Shown here in pieces: positions 24,957 through 32,695 of a DNA stretch of 42,394 nucleotides. This DNA is from Bacillota bacterium. Lineage in GTDB: Bacteria > Bacillota > Clostridia > Acetivibrionales > DTU013. How positions within the stretch are numbered: position 1 is the first letter of the stretch; every line of letters begins with the position of its first letter. A program made the translations under genes and the position numbers. The stretch covers positions 1 to 42,394 of the forward strand of contig JAEWQC010000122.1 of NCBI GenBank assembly GCA_023399355.1, in the 5' to 3' direction. The notes below the pieces were generated by a model that had not been told where the DNA came from, did not search any database, and was given only the letters and a program-made list of their open reading frames with translations.

Positions 24957-26340
24957 TTCTCGCCACCCCCTTTTCAGGAGTGACAAAGCTGTAAGGAGCC
25001 CATGGACCACTAAACCGCACAGCTATACCATCGATCTTATCAATTTTCTCAAGTTCGTTGCCCAGTTCCTCTACCCTATCCTTTCTTACCAGACAGGATA
25101 AATTCATCAGCATTTGCTTATTCCCACCGACTTTTTTCGCTTTTCCTATTACAATGTCATCCGTACATTTCCTGATCCTGCTAAAGAACTCCCTGAAGTA
25201 CTGATCCGCCTCTTCCTCGATCTTTTGCTTCAGCAAGTCCTTCAACAGTTCTCTTTCCATGTAAGCTATTCCTTCGGGCTTTTTGTCGATCTCTTTCTTT
25301 TTCTCCAGCAGCCTTTCATCCGTTTCAATCAGTTTCGTACTCAAAATTTCCGTATCAAGGATGACCTGAACTCCAAACTCCTGTTTGCCTTTGAGCCCCG
25401 ACATTTTTTCCATGAAATTCTCATAATTCTTTTCCAGCCACTCTTTTACCGTTTGCTCCGGTTCTTGTCCGTTATTTCCCTCAATGATCATATCAAAGCT
25501 CATAGGAAGCACAACTCCAAATTTCTCTGTTATGGCATCCAACACTTCCTGCTGTGTGAAAAGCCACTCCTTTACTACTGCATCGTCATCTGATTTGTAC
25601 GGCTCGGCCAGGCAGTCATGGACAACGACACATATTTCTTTATAGGGGATCGTATATACTAAAGCGCCCTCAATGCCCTTGGCTTCGAGATAGATGCTTA
25701 CTCCCTTGTCAGCTACTCCATAAACATACCTGGCAGGCAGGTCATGAATCATTTCATGATGCAGTGCGGTTTCCTCACGGGAATTTTCTGTAGATTCAAT
25801 CCGTATAATGGAGTCTGCAACCGATTTTTGTTCAATCTCAGACGCGTCAACCAACTTTTTATCAACTTTTTTATCAACCATTTCAACTATCATTTCGGCT
25901 GCCTTTTCGGTTGCATTTTCCGGTGGCTTCTCTGGGGTCTTTTCAGCTGCCTTTTCCACTATTTTTTTAGCTGCCTTTTCATTTTCAACTACCTTTTTTT
26001 CATTTTTTTCAACTGTCTTTTTATTATCTGTACAATCCTTACTAACTGCCGACTGTTGAGAATCATCCTTTCTTAGCCTCTCATCAATCGCAGCCATGGA
26101 ATTTTCGACCGCATCAAACTGCTTTTGGAAACGACCTAATTTCTGATAAAAAGAAGTTTCAGCCGGGTCCTTTGTTTTTTTCTGATTTGTTGCTGCAAGA
26201 ATAGACAGTGCAGGAATAAAGAATTGCACTTTAGCATCATCCGCTTCCATACCCAGAGCAGCAAAGATTTTTCTAATATTCTCCCCGTTGATCTCCTTTC
26301 CGACTTCCTGTAGAAACATGGCCATATATACATACTCCAT
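24949..26340 (-). CDS. GvpF/L protein with archaeal ribosomal P1-like N-terminus
   Basis: 463 residues from the ATG that has AGGG 6 bases upstream. Residues 1-55 (MEYVYMAMFLQEVGKEINGE, then ENIRKIFAALG) match the dimerisation domain of archaeal/eukaryotic ribosomal stalk P1/P2 proteins (MEYVYAALLLH..GKEI.EEN). A Lys/Glu/Ala-rich linker fills about 95-170. A full GvpL/GvpF domain runs from ARYVYGVADKGVSIYLEAKG near 205 to the conserved end VRFSGPWAPYSFV. GvpF/L proteins contact GvpA during nucleation of vesicles; the stalk-like domain could dimerise it or recruit translation factors (inference). The poly-KE linker parallels the charged linker of true P1. Confidence 0.9.
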   Translation of the reverse strand: MEYVYMAMFLQEVGKEINGENIRKIFAALGMEADDAKVQFFIPALSILAATNQKKTKDPAETSFYQKLGRFQKQFDAVENSMAAIDERLRKDDSQQSAVSKDCTDNKKTVEKNEKKVVENEKAAKKIVEKAAEKTPEKPPENATEKAAEMIVEMVDKKVDKKLVDASEIEQKSVADSIIRIESTENSREETALHHEMIHDLPARYVYGVADKGVSIYLEAKGIEGALVYTIPYKEICVVVHDCLAEPYKSDDDAVVKEWLFTQQEVLDAITEKFGVVLPMSFDMIIEGNNGQEPEQTVKEWLEKNYENFMEKMSGLKGKQEFGVQVILDTEILSTKLIETDERLLEKKKEIDKKPEGIAYMERELLKDLLKQKIEEEADQYFREFFSRIRKCTDDIVIGKAKKVGGNKQMLMNLSCLVRKDRVEELGNELEKIDKIDGIAVRFSGPWAPYSFVTPEKGVARNG

Positions 26341-26425
26341 AACCATCCCTGCCTTTGCTCAGCAATTTATTCCATTCCATAAAGCAATTATCAAAAACCA
26401 AATGGGGCTTGATACCCAAGATTTT

Positions 26426-26797
26426 TTATTGTTCAACCTCTTCTTCCCATCTTTCCGGGTTAATCAGTCTATCTACAACACTATCTACGATTTCATCCAA
26501 TCCATCTCTTACTCCTTTTACCGATTCAGTGATCCCCTGTTCTTCCTTTATGTCTTCAATGGCTGTATCCAGATCCATTAAGGCACTCCCTAACCTTTCA
26601 ATCTCTGCTTCCGATAAAACTCCGCTTTTAATTCTTTCCCGCGCCTGATGCTTCAGCGAATCTCTGATGATTTCCACCAAAGCCATCACCAGCCCCAGTA
26701 AGCCATGTTTTAAATTATCCTCATTTATATCAAGTGCCACAAGCAATATCCTCTCTTTCCCAGGCGTAAACCTTTTGAACTGCTGGATATTTTCCAA
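26426..26797 (-). CDS. gvpK: Gas vesicle protein GvpK
   Basis: Helical accessory protein essential for vesicle formation. INEDNLKHGLLGLVMALVEI and VLSEAEIERLGSALMDLDTA give the GvpK pattern; size 123 residues or less. The start is uncertain: the TTG giving MENIQQF has no clear ribosome binding site, whereas a GTG 19 codons later (VALDINEDN) has GAGAGG 9 bases upstream and matches usual family starts. Lies 86 bp upstream of the P1-GvpF/L gene and 38 bp after the winged-helix/Hsp20 gene. Confidence 0.9.
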   Translation of the reverse strand: MENIQQFKRFTPGKERILLVALDINEDNLKHGLLGLVMALVEIIRDSLKHQARERIKSGVLSEAEIERLGSALMDLDTAIEDIKEEQGITESVKGVRDGLDEIVDSVVDRLINPERWEEEVEQ

Positions 26798-26835
26798 AGG
26801 AGTTGATTATAGGAAATACATAGGTACCGGCACGT

Positions 26836-27297
26836 TTATTGTATTTTGTCAATTGTGATACTCAAGATCCCGTGCCGCTGTTCTACTTTTACCGTATCAC
26901 TCAATTTAAGCAAAGGAGATACTTCGGAAATAATGACAAGATGATCCTCTTCATCAAAAACATCAACCATTGCCTTCTCTCCTTCACCTGTCACCGATTG
27001 GCCATCTTGGGTAAAGTCATAAAGCCACCAATTGAAAAGTACTCTCTTCCCGGTTTTTTGATCAATCCTGGACTTGCAAAATTCCAGGATTGGCCTGCCG
27101 AAGAATTTCGATGCGGTTGGATTAATGATCTCCTTAAGCCTGTATAAGGTCTCCATGTCAGTAGAAGCACCAATAAGCCCCGTCAGTTCAGCAAGCCTTA
27201 CATGACCATAATAGCGCAGATGCCAGACAATTTTTCTGCTCTGTTTGTCCAGAGCATTCATGAATCGACTCAAATTGTCTTTTGAAGGTTGCTCCAT
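26836..27297 (-). CDS. Winged-helix plus Hsp20-like protein (GvpH-like)
   Basis: 153 residues. Residues 18-90 read as a winged helix (RKIVWHLRYYGHVRLAELTG, then YRLKEIINP). Residues 110-153 resemble an alpha-crystallin core half (MVDVFDEEDHLVIISEVSPL, then VKVEQRHGILSITIDK), like the sequence of the Hsp20 gene at 34714-35214 but shorter. It may be a regulator or chaperone of the vesicle operon; I do not recognise this combination as a named Gvp. Ends 38 bp before gvpK. Confidence 0.65.
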   Translation of the reverse strand: MEQPSKDNLSRFMNALDKQSRKIVWHLRYYGHVRLAELTGLIGASTDMETLYRLKEIINPTASKFFGRPILEFCKSRIDQKTGKRVLFNWWLYDFTQDGQSVTGEGEKAMVDVFDEEDHLVIISEVSPLLKLSDTVKVEQRHGILSITIDKIQ

Positions 27298-27346
27298 CCA
27301 GGTACTCCTCCATGCCCTCTTCTACGGATATTATCTATTGAGCGGC

Positions 27347-27488
27347 AATTTAAAACTTTAGCTTTAAAATTTAGCTTTTAAACTTTAACTCTTTAAGCTT
27401 TGGCTTTTTTAACTTTGGCTTTTTAATTTTGACTTTTTAAGCTTTGGCTTTTAAAGCTTTAGCATTTAAAACTTTAGCTTTTAAAGCT
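27347..27488. repeat. Degenerate AAAGCTTTAAAAGC-type tandem repeat
   Basis: A low-complexity array of TTTAAAGCTTTGGC-like units lies just past the stop of the GvpJ-zinc ribbon gene. In the frame one base off from that gene the minus strand reads a Lys/Ala/Leu-rich peptide (KALKAKVLNAKALKAKA, then lysine-rich after a stop), reminiscent of histone-H1-like tails. Confidence 0.7.
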
Positions 27489-27893
27489 TTATCCTTTCTG
27501 CGGAATAGGGACAGCTATTCTTTGCATCGCCTGCATTTCTTTCTCTTTCATTTTCATTTCAGCTTTGGCGCTGATCCAGCCACACCACGGGCAGCACTCA
27601 TTCAACAACTCCTCTTTACCCACTTCCTTACCGCACTGAGGACATGTTTCAACGCCAGCCTGTGCTTCCTTCCAGGCTGCAGTTTGGTAATTGGTGCCCG
27701 ATGGAAATTCAAGGCCATATTTCGCTGCAGTTGCAAAAGACGCAAGCGCGGCTCTTACCTTAACGCCGAGCAGTTCAACTCCAGCTACGGACACAGTTAT
27801 ATCTGCATTAATTACCAGTCCCTTATCCAGAAGCCTGTCAATAACATCTACCAATGATGATTTATCATCTTTATCCCTGGTTGCTTCAATCAT
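27489..27893 (-). CDS. GvpJ/GvpA-like protein with C-terminal zinc ribbon
   Basis: 134 residues: shell-domain helix-strand-strand-helix at 10-62 (VDVIDRLLDKGLVINADITV, VAGVELLGVKVRAALASF), then a zinc ribbon (CPQCGKEVGKEELLNECCPWCGW) at about 84-106 and a charged Met/Lys/Glu tail. GGGAGG precedes the ATG. The zinc ribbon matches that at the C-terminus of the 23191-24294 fusion, so the two proteins share domain ancestry. Probably a minor shell-cap component. Confidence 0.88.
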   Translation of the reverse strand: MIEATRDKDDKSSLVDVIDRLLDKGLVINADITVSVAGVELLGVKVRAALASFATAAKYGLEFPSGTNYQTAAWKEAQAGVETCPQCGKEVGKEELLNECCPWCGWISAKAEMKMKEKEMQAMQRIAVPIPQKG

Positions 27894-27946
27894 TTTAAAT
27901 CCTCCCTTTTAATTGACTCAGACATATCGAAACGCACCATTCCGGT

Positions 27947-29008
27947 TCACTTCAATGGCAATAAAAGCCTGATTAAAGACCTTTCGGCATTTTCTTTTTC
28001 TTCGTCCTTTACAAATGTATATGGAGGCCATGGCCCGGTTATTTCAAAAGAAACCCCCTCCGGCTCAAGGTTATCTGACAATTCGTTCAATTGTTGGTTG
28101 AAACTTTGAAGCTTTGTTTTTTTAATTAAATAGGAGGCTTTAAAAACAATCGGTGTTTGCGTCTGTTGGTGTTTTGGAGGCTCCGGTTTTGAAAATGCTT
28201 CACATTCGCTGACAGCCCTGAGTGCCTTTGCAATATATACAATAACTGCTTCATAACGTTTATCCGTTCGTTCATGAATCAAGTTGTCTATTTTGCGTTT
28301 CATGAGATATTTACTCGTTTCTGACATGAACGAAAGCATTTCCCTCCTCTCCCGTATTTCCGGAGTATTGTCAGTAACAAACTGTTTCAGTTTTTCAAAA
28401 TCCAGATAGGCTTTAACATTCCATTCTTCGTGTCCTTTCAGCCTCTGGAATGCTCTTGCATATTCATGGTAGTTGTCTGCGAGAAAAGCCTTCAGGCCTT
28501 CTTTGCTGCTCACAATTGAACAAAACTTTGCCGGCAGAAGATCATTCTCTTTCATTAATTGCTCCACAATTTTCTCATGCGCCCTTGCCTTTTCCTCTAT
28601 CCAACCCATGTCAACTTCATTGCCGGCAGAAGCTGTATGTAATTTGAACTTATCAAGTTCCACCTCACTCACTACAGCGGCAAGCTCGCGATATTGTACC
28701 GGGAAAAGGCTACCGGCTCCGTCTATCCCCTTTTGATCCATATTTATTACTGCGCCTTCCTGCATTACACAATATATATAGAACCCTGTTTTATTTTCCT
28801 CGGGTTCCTCCGGTTTTTTAGTTTTATCCTTACAATATTCCATCATTCCCACCTTTTCATATGAGCTTTGTCTTATCCTCATTCCTGCATTATGTATACG
28901 AAATATGAATTCTTCCATATTATTAATTAAACTGCCGGTATCTTCAACTGACCTCACCTCTGGGATATTTCCTTTAAGACTGCAGGTATTTTTATTCTGG
29001 ATTGCCAA
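27947..29008 (-). CDS. Gas vesicle protein GvpF/GvpL family
   Basis: The conserved domain starts at GFYIYCVMQEGAVINMDQKG (near residue 75) and ends with the family hallmark ITGPWPPYTFV. It contains the AHEKIVEQLMKENDLLPAKFCSIV core. The long TTG-initiated frame gives 353 residues but lacks a good ribosome binding site. An ATG at 28843 (MEYCKDKTKK) has AAGGTGG just upstream and would give 298 residues, closer to the usual length. Second of three GvpF/L proteins in the island, 53 bp upstream of the GvpJ-zinc ribbon gene. Confidence 0.92.
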   Translation of the reverse strand: MAIQNKNTCSLKGNIPEVRSVEDTGSLINNMEEFIFRIHNAGMRIRQSSYEKVGMMEYCKDKTKKPEEPEENKTGFYIYCVMQEGAVINMDQKGIDGAGSLFPVQYRELAAVVSEVELDKFKLHTASAGNEVDMGWIEEKARAHEKIVEQLMKENDLLPAKFCSIVSSKEGLKAFLADNYHEYARAFQRLKGHEEWNVKAYLDFEKLKQFVTDNTPEIRERREMLSFMSETSKYLMKRKIDNLIHERTDKRYEAVIVYIAKALRAVSECEAFSKPEPPKHQQTQTPIVFKASYLIKKTKLQSFNQQLNELSDNLEPEGVSFEITGPWPPYTFVKDEEKENAERSLIRLLLPLK

Positions 29009-29337
29009 GCTCTATCTTCACTTTTAAATATATTAAAAGCTAAAGATGTGTATTCCATTTATCGCAATATTTTAAGAATCGTCTCACGGTACCATTTTTC
29101 AAATTCAGTGAAACTAGCTTATGACCAAGGTTGTCCTGCTTTCAGATGTACGTTTTGGCATTCATCTTAACGTTAAGTCTGGCGCTCGGGCTGGTGCTCA
29201 GTTCACCCTTGATATAAATAACTCCTCCTTGACTTTTATTATCGCTAATCTTTGTCAAGCAGGAGTCGCTTTAACTTTCATCTATAAAATTTGTGATATT
29301 CTCTGATTGAGACAGTAAGTTGGTCATCACTGCATCA
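29009..29337. other. Gene-free interval
   Basis: Holds a palindrome CTTTTAA-TATAT-TTAAAAG (near 29019-29037) just upstream of the GvpF/L gene and a weak CTCCTTGAC/GTCAAGCAGGAG hairpin near 29224-29269. A 61-codon plus-strand ORF here has no ribosome binding site and is not called. Confidence 0.4.
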
Positions 29338-30051
29338 TCAGTACATCTTTGTAATCCCACTGATTTCCAGATCCTGATCTATACTGATCTTATTAAGAAC
29401 ATCCTGGCAAATGCTTATTGTTGTTGCTGTTGCAGAATTACCAGAATCACTCCTAACCACATCATCCACATCTATGGACCATGAGAAGTTTTTCAGTACC
29501 ACATACGGTTGAAGCGTAGGATCATGCAATTGATAGGATGTTATCTGATTGTCAAATTCAGATAGAGGGATATCTGCTATGTACAGGAAATTGCCATCGG
29601 AAATTTGAAGTGTTTCTCTTGGGTGATCATTATCCTTATGCTGCGGTATTGTCAAGTCGACTGATGTATAGCACTTTGTGCCGATATCATCCGGCAGTAC
29701 AATCAGGCTCGGTGCTGCCATGTCCTGATATTTTACCAGCAGGAAAACTTTAAAAATGATTTTGATCCTTGATTTGGTATTTGTTATGATAACACTTGAT
29801 GGCGTTTCGGTTAGGCTCATGATGACCTCTGTTATTCCCTGTATCGGATTATCATCATTTTCTCCCGCATTGTTCATAAATAGCTTTAGCGCTTCCTTCA
29901 CACCCGTATGTGTACCGGTAATAGGATCGAATTTTTCCTGGAACAGCACCTGGCATTCAGGTATATAGTATTTTGCAAGTATTCTCTTTACAAAAATACC
30001 TACTTTTTCTGAAGTCTCTTCCTGTTTGGCAAACGATTTTTCGTCACTCAT
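29338..30051 (-). CDS. Unrecognised 237-residue island protein
   Basis: The start MSDEKSFAKQ is chosen for AAAGGAGA about 9 bases upstream. The body alternates strand-like segments (SVIITNTKSRIKIIFKVFLLVKYQ, in parts; NFLYIADIPLSEFDNQITSY), suggesting a beta-sandwich. It ends with a Ser/Thr-rich stretch followed by ICQDVLNKISIDQDLEISGI. No signal peptide, membrane helix or enzyme motif. General beta-rich character resembles the proteins at 30387-31259 and 38604-39314, but I cannot confirm homology. An element copy lies between this gene and the next one upstream. Confidence 0.65.
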   Translation of the reverse strand: MSDEKSFAKQEETSEKVGIFVKRILAKYYIPECQVLFQEKFDPITGTHTGVKEALKLFMNNAGENDDNPIQGITEVIMSLTETPSSVIITNTKSRIKIIFKVFLLVKYQDMAAPSLIVLPDDIGTKCYTSVDLTIPQHKDNDHPRETLQISDGNFLYIADIPLSEFDNQITSYQLHDPTLQPYVVLKNFSWSIDVDDVVRSDSGNSATATTISICQDVLNKISIDQDLEISGITKMY

Positions 30052-30074
30052 CCTGTTTGATCTCCTTTCATAAG

Positions 30075-30259
30075 AATTTATAACGCATCGGTTCAAAGAA
30101 AATGTTTCGGTTGCAGAAATATTTTCTTACCGCTGCTGCGTTTCAACGAGGCGGGAGACATGCTCACCGCCTGAAAACCAAATCGGTACCCGCCACCCAG
30201 GCTTTTTGCAAAGCAAAAGAGGTATGAGGTGGGGGACATCTGTAACCTCGTTATAAATT
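30075..30259 (-). repeat. Interspersed element, copy B, with 11-bp terminal inverted repeats
   Basis: 185 bp bounded by AATTTATAACG (30075-30085) and CGTTATAAATT (30249-30259), a perfect 11-bp inverted repeat. Inside are hairpins GGCGG/CCGCC and CTTTTTGC/GCAAAAGAG. No coding capacity. Size, ends and lack of genes are MITE-like; the retained internal hairpins could equally mean a structured leader RNA for the 29338-30051 gene. Confidence 0.88.
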
Positions 30260-30386
30260 ATATAGCGTTATACAAGTATTTTTCAGTGAAATAGTTGCTT
30301 CTACTCATGTATGAAGCTATATTCAGGAAGTACTGCTCCTCCCTTTCGCTACAACTATATTAATATATGCATCTCTAAAAGAATTG

Positions 30387-31259
30387 TTATTGTTTTGAAT
30401 TTGTATCCTCATATATTCTCTCTGTTTTCAAACTTTGAACAGTGTTTTCCAATAGAACTATCAATTTATTCTTTTGTACAATTTCTTCATTGAGTCTTTG
30501 GCTCACCTCCATCATTTTACTCATATACTGTGATATATACGCTGAAAGCCTGGATAAAACATTCAGGTCAGGATATGGAGTAATATCATCGAACAAACTA
30601 TTTGCAGCAAGAGCATTCGGATTTGTTGATTTTTCATTCGTTGATTTTACATTCGTTGATTTTACTTGAATGCTTTTTACATCAGCGAGTCTTACAGTTT
30701 CAGTTTCTGTAATCAGGCATTCAAAATCCACCAGTACTGTAATTGCAAGCTTTGTCATAAATGAATCAATATTGGTGACATAACGCACATCTCTTACCAG
30801 ACATTGGCATCGCAAATTGTCGAAATACTCGAAAGAATTTGAAAATCTCCATTTCTCAATGCATATGGTTTTTTTGACCTTTTCCGTATTCATATCGAAT
30901 AATTTGATACTTTCTTCCATATTGCAATACTCATACACAAATACAAGATCAAACAGAATCGTAATTACTGCTTTGTTTGCCATAAGCGCAGCCTTTGTAT
31001 TCAAGTTTCTGGCTTCACAATATGCTATGTCTTTAAAATAAAAATCATCTCCCAAAAGGTTGGAATGTTCCTTATCATAGAGTATTTCATTATCAACAGA
31101 AACTCTGGCCTTAATAACCTCTGAAATAATTGAATAATCCTCATCGTAAGGTGTTCTATCCATAATATCACCTGCATTATTTCCAATCTGTTGAAGTTTA
31201 TAAGTATCCATCATTAATGTATATGCAACAGTAAAACAACTCATTAATAAACAGAACAA
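30387..31259 (-). CDS. Unrecognised protein, possible SPOCS/DUF3794-like
   Basis: Up to 290 residues; the start is uncertain because no in-frame ATG has a clear ribosome binding site (MMDTYKLQQIG, 15 codons in, is an alternative). The core is beta-rich with strand pairs such as KAVITILFDLVFVYEYCN and FMTKLAITVLVDFECLITET, a pattern I associate loosely with spore-coat/cell-wall SPOCS domains. A KSTN-VKSTN-EKSTN repeat (15-bp DNA units, 30627-30671) precedes a C-terminal coiled coil (RLNEEIVQKNKLIVLLENTV). It is transcribed away from the plus-strand gvpA. Confidence 0.55.
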   Translation of the reverse strand: MFCLLMSCFTVAYTLMMDTYKLQQIGNNAGDIMDRTPYDEDYSIISEVIKARVSVDNEILYDKEHSNLLGDDFYFKDIAYCEARNLNTKAALMANKAVITILFDLVFVYEYCNMEESIKLFDMNTEKVKKTICIEKWRFSNSFEYFDNLRCQCLVRDVRYVTNIDSFMTKLAITVLVDFECLITETETVRLADVKSIQVKSTNVKSTNEKSTNPNALAANSLFDDITPYPDLNVLSRLSAYISQYMSKMMEVSQRLNEEIVQKNKLIVLLENTVQSLKTERIYEDTNSKQ

Positions 31260-31272
31260 ATATCTGACTGTT

Positions 31273-31300
31273 TACAGCGAAAATTATTTCCCATAATTTA
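31273..31300 (+). promoter_or_regulatory. Sigma-K-like promoter candidate of plus-strand gvpA
   Basis: TACA, 15 bases, CATAATTTA, matching the CATAnnnTA -10 and AC core -35 of mother-cell sigma-K promoters. Lies about 85 bp before the gvpA start. The minus-strand gvpA has the same arrangement at identical spacing. Confidence 0.45.
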
Positions 31301-31384
31301 TTCATTATGTTAATCACATCTGTTTTGCAAATTCATATACTGTTTGTAGAAGCAGTCTTAAAAAGTTGAAAGGATGTGAATATT

Positions 31385-31603
31385 ATGGCAATCAAGCATT
31401 CTATTGAATCTTCAAGTTTGGCCGAAGTGTTGGATCGAATCCTTGAAAAAGGTATCGTTATTGACCTTTTCCTCAGGGTTTCTTTATTAGGTATCGAACT
31501 ACTTGCTATTGATTCAAGAATAGTTATCGCAGGTGTTGAAACATGGTTAGTCTATGCTGCTGCTGTTGGATTGACAGAAAAGCATCACCCCAGGGAGGAA
31601 TAG
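31385..31603 (+). CDS. gvpA: Gas vesicle structural protein GvpA
   Basis: Major shell protein, 72 residues from MAIKHSIESSS, the family's usual N-terminus; a GTG three codons earlier is possible. AAAGGA lies 10 bases upstream. It has the complete amphipathic helix 1 (SLAEVLDRILEKG), the beta hairpin (VIDLFLRVSLLGIELLAIDSR) that forms the ribbed wall, and helix 2 (IVIAGVETWLVYAAAVGL). It is the only gvp gene on the plus strand and converges with a second gvpA at 31847-32056. Their DNA differs at many synonymous positions, so the pair is old. Confidence 0.97.
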   Translation: MAIKHSIESSSLAEVLDRILEKGIVIDLFLRVSLLGIELLAIDSRIVIAGVETWLVYAAAVGLTEKHHPREE

Positions 31604-31668
31604 AAACACTACCTAAATGCACTATTTGAACGAGTTTACCTTGTCTGTTTTCCATATCTTTTATTTTT

Positions 31669-31694
31669 AATAAGGCTAAACGCCTTATTTTTTT
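31669..31694 (+). terminator. Intrinsic terminator of plus-strand gvpA
   Basis: AATAAGGC / GCCTTATT stem with a TAAAC loop and a T-run. Confidence 0.9.
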
Positions 31695-31766
31695 ACAGCT
31701 AAATATACTGAAGAAATTTCTTCTTCATAATTCAATAATTTCTGTAACTTATATTATTTTGATCCC

Positions 31767-31818
31767 AAATAGAAAGATCATCAGAAATATGTATTTTTCA
31801 CAGATGATCTTTCTATTT
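31767..31818. terminator. Bidirectional hairpin between convergent gvpA genes
   Basis: Perfect 16-bp inverted repeat AAATAGAAAGATCATC / GATGATCTTTCTATTT with a 20-base loop, 28 bp past the minus-strand gvpA stop. AT-rich ends could act as a terminator in both directions or stabilise the abundant gvpA mRNA. Confidence 0.8.
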
Positions 31819-31846
31819 GAAAACCTTTACTTTTTATAGTGCTTTA

Positions 31847-32056
31847 CTATTCCCTGTGATATTCTGTTAAGCCGACAGCCCGTGCGTAACACAACCAGGT
31901 TTCAACGCCTGCAATGACAATTCTACCGTCAATAGCCAGTAATTCGATACCGACAAGAGATACCCGAAGAAAAATGTCTATGACGATTCCTTTCTCAAGT
32001 ATTCTATCAAGCACTTCCGCAAGGCTTGAAGATTCGACCGAATGTTTTATAGCCAC
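31847..32056 (-). CDS. gvpA: Gas vesicle structural protein GvpA
   Basis: 69 residues; GTG start (VAIKHSVESSS) chosen because AGGGGG lies 8 bases upstream and it fits the family N-terminus. Helix 1, beta hairpin (VIDIFLRVSLVGIELLAIDGR) and helix 2 (IVIAGVETWLCYARAVGL) are intact and nearly identical in protein to the plus-strand gvpA, differing mainly at the C-terminal end. It appears to be separately promoted from a sigma-K-like site at 32109-32136 and ends at a long hairpin, as expected for a highly expressed shell gene. Confidence 0.97.
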   Translation of the reverse strand: MAIKHSVESSSLAEVLDRILEKGIVIDIFLRVSLVGIELLAIDGRIVIAGVETWLCYARAVGLTEYHRE

Positions 32057-32108
32057 GTAACTACCCCCTCTTATAATGCTATTGTCGAAGAGTCTACCCT
32101 TCACTAGC

Positions 32109-32136
32109 TATAATATGTAGGGAGCAATTTTGGGTG
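32109..32136 (-). promoter_or_regulatory. Sigma-K-like promoter candidate of minus-strand gvpA
   Basis: Minus strand CACC (32136-32133), 15 bases, CATATTATA (32117-32109), an exact CATAnnnTA -10 and mACm -35. It would give a leader of about 45 bases. Confidence 0.5.
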
Positions 32137-32267
32137 CTTGGTTCATGAAGAAATTTTTATCCGGGAAATTTATAGATAGAGCATTGGCCTGTTAACTCAA
32201 TTTAACAACTCAAATTTTCTTTGCAGTTCCTCCAATTGCTTATTTACATGTACACTCCATCCTGGAA

Positions 32268-32567
32268 TCAGGCAAGCTCCTGTTGGAACATTTGTATTTT
32301 TTCTTTCAGTTTCCTGTTCTCCTCTTCAAGATCCTTCTGGCTGTTTTTCATCGCATCGGCAGACAGGTACGGATCACTTTTCCACCAGTTGATACCCATT
32401 TCCATCGCCTTGTCCACAGAGGCCACCACCAGTCTGATTTTTATGGTTAACAACTCAACATCGGCAAGACTGATTGATATATCCCCCGCAATAACAATTC
32501 CCTTGTCAAGGATCTTTTCAAGGATCTCTCCAAGAGTTGAGCCTTCTGTTGCTTTTTGTACCGCCAT
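32268..32567 (-). CDS. gvpJ: Gas vesicle protein GvpJ (minor GvpA paralogue)
   Basis: 99 residues. GvpA-type core (GEILEKILDKGIVIAGDISISL then ELLTIKIRLVVASVDKAMEMG, in parts) is followed by INWWKSDPYLS, the WW-DPYL element typical of GvpJ-class proteins, and a C-terminal coiled coil (LEEENRKLKEKIQMFQQEL). AGGGGG precedes the ATG. GvpJ-type proteins shape the conical tips. A 10-bp inverted repeat (AGGACTTAAA 32598-32607 / TTTAAGTCCT 32639-32648) lies in its leader and could form a regulatory stem. Confidence 0.93.
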   Translation of the reverse strand: MAVQKATEGSTLGEILEKILDKGIVIAGDISISLADVELLTIKIRLVVASVDKAMEMGINWWKSDPYLSADAMKNSQKDLEEENRKLKEKIQMFQQELA

Positions 32568-32695
32568 TCTGATTCCCCCTCACATCAAATCACCTAAAGG
32601 ACTTAAATTAAATCCTGATCTTCCAGGCTAAAAACTTCTTTAAGTCCTGCATTTTTTCTTCAAGCTTCATAAAAAAAATATTGTACATATTGCTT

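Noticed and set aside
29121..29306. 61-codon plus-strand ORF in the gap before the GvpF/L gene
   Set aside because: No ribosome binding site or promoter, and composition unlike neighbours.
31385..32056. Recently duplicated inverted gvpA pair able to invert the intervening DNA
   Set aside because: The genes differ at many codon third positions, so long identical stretches for homologous inversion are missing.
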